NCBI GenBank assembly: GCA_030323885.1
Contig: CM059186.1
Span: 169,927,230-169,991,229, forward strand
Origin: Branchipolynoe longqiensis
Taxonomy: Eukaryota; Annelida; Polychaeta; Phyllodocida; Polynoidae
DNA: 64,000 nucleotides
Direction: 5' to 3'
A program made the position numbers and the translations under genes. Below, piece after piece: positions 62,309 through 64,000 of this stretch (position 1 is the stretch's first letter; every line of letters starts with the position of its first letter). The notes beneath the pieces are model-generated. The model was not told the origin of the DNA and did no database searches. It was given only the letters and a program-made list of their open reading frames with translations.

Positions 62309-62637
62309 TTGAACTTCGTATAGTCCGATAGTTTAGTATTTCTGTTATTTTCTGAGATAAATATATCAGGTTGATGATTATAATCAACCTCACTTTAGTT
62401 TGAAGTATTCTTGATTTAAAATAACTAACTTGGAGGATATTATGCAAGATTGATTTTGGCATGCTTGTCAAAACTCTGACGCCATAGGATATTAGGATTC
62501 AACAGTAACAGGTTCTATTACATTGATTTACTATGCTCTTTTAGATAGCACCAAATGCTTAAGAATTGGATGTGTAGGTTCAAATCCAGCCACATGCCTT
62601 AAATCATGCATGTTTTATCGGATTATGCAAATTTAAT
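62309..62637. mobile_element. MITE-P, near full length
   Basis: Left end TGAACTTCGTATAGTCCGATAG and right end TATCGGATTATGCAAATTTAA, same orientation as 6277-6632. A TGACGTCA overlaps its right border (62637-62644). Confidence 0.8.
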
Positions 62638-62677
62638 GACGTCATCATATCAGGGTGGTCTCCCTGCAGTCAGGTTG

Positions 62678-62995
62678 TTGAGATGGTTGTTGGAATTTTA
62701 AATCCTGGCAACAGCAATAATCATATCAGGATGGGTACGGACTTGTTATAGTGCGCACTCATGGTGACTTTATAATGCTGCCCCACTTGGAGACGAGGCC
62801 ACCAGCACCATGAACTGATATCCCATTCAGTCACATTATCCTGACACTGAGCCAACCAGTCCTTGCCCTATCCTATTAATGCCGAGCTCCAGGCTAGGAA
62901 GTGATGAGTATAAATTTAGTAAGTTGTTGGTTTGACTTGACCAGGAATTTAACTCCCGATCTCCCGCCTCGAAAGCCTGCAGACTATGACAAGCA
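62678..62995 (-). repeat. SINE-A, head partly lost
   Basis: Minus strand body and tail ('aggatttaaaattccaacaa'). The box B region is GGAGTTAAATTCC; box A is not recognisable. Confidence 0.8.
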
Positions 62996-63035
62996 GGAGG
63001 TGTGAGGTCATGGGTTCAACCAAAGTGTGCAAGAC

Positions 63036-64000
63036 TGCACAGTCCGATGAAAACAGTCAATTTAACAGAACAGGTTTCTGCTGAAGCCTATTCACACTAT
63101 TCACGCCGTGGCCATGTTGAAACCAGACTGGGGCCATGTATACGTCTGTGAGGCGCTGCTGTATGAAAAGTCATGCAAATACTTTTTTGTCGACCAATAC
63201 CTCTCGAAATCACTCAAATGTGAGGGTAGTCATTTTTTAACCTACCATATTCATCTTTGCATATCTGTTTTCTATCTATTGGCCAATTTTCACGAAGATT
63301 GGCTGACCCTTGCATGGTGATTTTCCCATTCTTTAACTACAATGTGACTGTCAACGTCAAGTCTGCATAGTTATGGTGGTATCATGTAATGCAGCACTGT
63401 CAGCGTAGTTATCTGTGCAACACAGTTAAACAACTAGTCTTAGTAAGTACAAATTAATAAAAGCTTTAAAAGGGTTCAAATATATTTTAAAATATATATA
63501 TATTAAGAAAGTTATGCAATTTTGAATTTAAGAAATGATTGGCAGCCAAGGTGAGAGACTTTGTTGACATTGCCTACTGAAATGCATCTGATCATCACTC
63601 AATCTTCATGAAAATTGACCAATAAATAGAGAAAAGGTAAGAAAAAATGAATACAATAGTTTCAAAAGTGAATAGCTTAAAATGTAACCCCTTTAATTTC
63701 TGTAGTAGTTCATACACATCAGCACACAGCAGTGTCTTATGGCCATTTCCAGTACCGACGCGTACTCAGACTCGTGCTGATGCCGAATTAGGTCACGCGT
63801 GAATAGTGTGAATAGTGTCAGCATTTTGACATTGACTCCAAAATTACAATGAGTATGACGTCAGAATTTTGACATGCTTACCAAAATTAACCATGCATAT
63901 TTTAACTTCAAATATCGTCAATATTAGCTATTTATAAGTAAAGTTACTTTAAACTAATATGTGATGCATAAGCATTATGCAATTATAATTAATTGGAAGT
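63036..64000. mobile_element. MITE-P interrupted by a fold-back element
   Basis: The left part 'gactgcacagtccgatgaaa' to 'gctgaagcctattca' breaks at the inverted element. It resumes after 63815 with 'cagaattttgacatgc' and 'aaatatcgtcaatattagc'. It runs out of the window, so the far end is not seen. Confidence 0.7.
63089..63814. mobile_element. 726-bp fold-back MITE with 18-bp perfect TIRs
   Basis: TATTCACACTATTCACGC (63089-63106) and its exact inverse (63797-63814). The arms continue imperfectly, for example 'ctattggccaattttcacga' (63278-63300) against inverted 'tcatgaaaattgaccaataa' (63607-63626). The 70-codon frame inside has no known domain. Confidence 0.8.

Noticed and set aside
63108..63320. 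70-codon frame inside the fold-back MITE
   Set aside because: Falls within an inverted arm, has no recognisable domain and is too short to be a transposase.

Overview
The window looks like repeat-dominated eukaryotic nuclear DNA, most likely from a marine invertebrate (a mollusc or related lophotrochozoan is my guess; nothing in the sequence fixes the species). Reasons: dense microsatellites, several tRNA-derived SINE families with A/C-rich tails, many short inverted-repeat (TIR) elements nested in one another, degenerate LINE, DIRS and Ty3/Gypsy remnants, and two runs of about 500 N. I find no convincing intact host protein gene, rRNA or stand-alone tRNA gene. Almost every long open frame is a by-product of microsatellites or G/C-skewed tracts. 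SINE-A, SINE-B, MITE-P and similar labels are local names I gave to families seen here.

Layout. 1-3400: AT-rich start, a palindromic element centred on GGTGGCGCCACC, then a three-copy tandem duplication carrying a TIR element. 3400-14300: MITEs, fold-back repeats, SINEs, a perfect 45-bp-arm palindrome (7146-7245), CA arrays and a 9-bp CACGTG minisatellite. 14343-16769: a 2.4-kb giant palindrome built of concentric inverted repeats. 16770-22462: SINEs, CA/GA/G-rich tracts, a 958-bp TIR element and another TIR element with a low-complexity interior. 22500-28440: a decayed DIRS-like tyrosine-recombinase retrotransposon on the minus strand, broken by two oppositely oriented, closely related LINE copies. 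28440-43745: SINEs, TIR elements, a 105-bp tandem array, gap 1, long CA/C-rich tracts, a 10-bp satellite of about 1.1 kb and SINE-derived tandem arrays. 43746-46122: a broken Ty3/Gypsy element. 46123-58092: nested MITEs and SINEs, then G- and C-rich minisatellites. 58093-64000: gap 2, a tract that is an inverted copy of the tract at gap 1, a (GGCGGGC)n block, AT-rich DNA and more nested MITEs.

The most unusual pattern is a group of elements sharing ends related to CCCTGTCACACTACGACG. Their interiors are not conserved sequence. Each is a noisy cloud of its own short word (TGTCTC, CTGTCGC, AACGTCCCCGG, CCAATCGCCAAC, acgta-like words), and in at least two the left half is the reverse complement of the right half, so the whole element would form a long imperfect hairpin. 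I could not run alignments or database searches; all family assignments come from reading the sequence.
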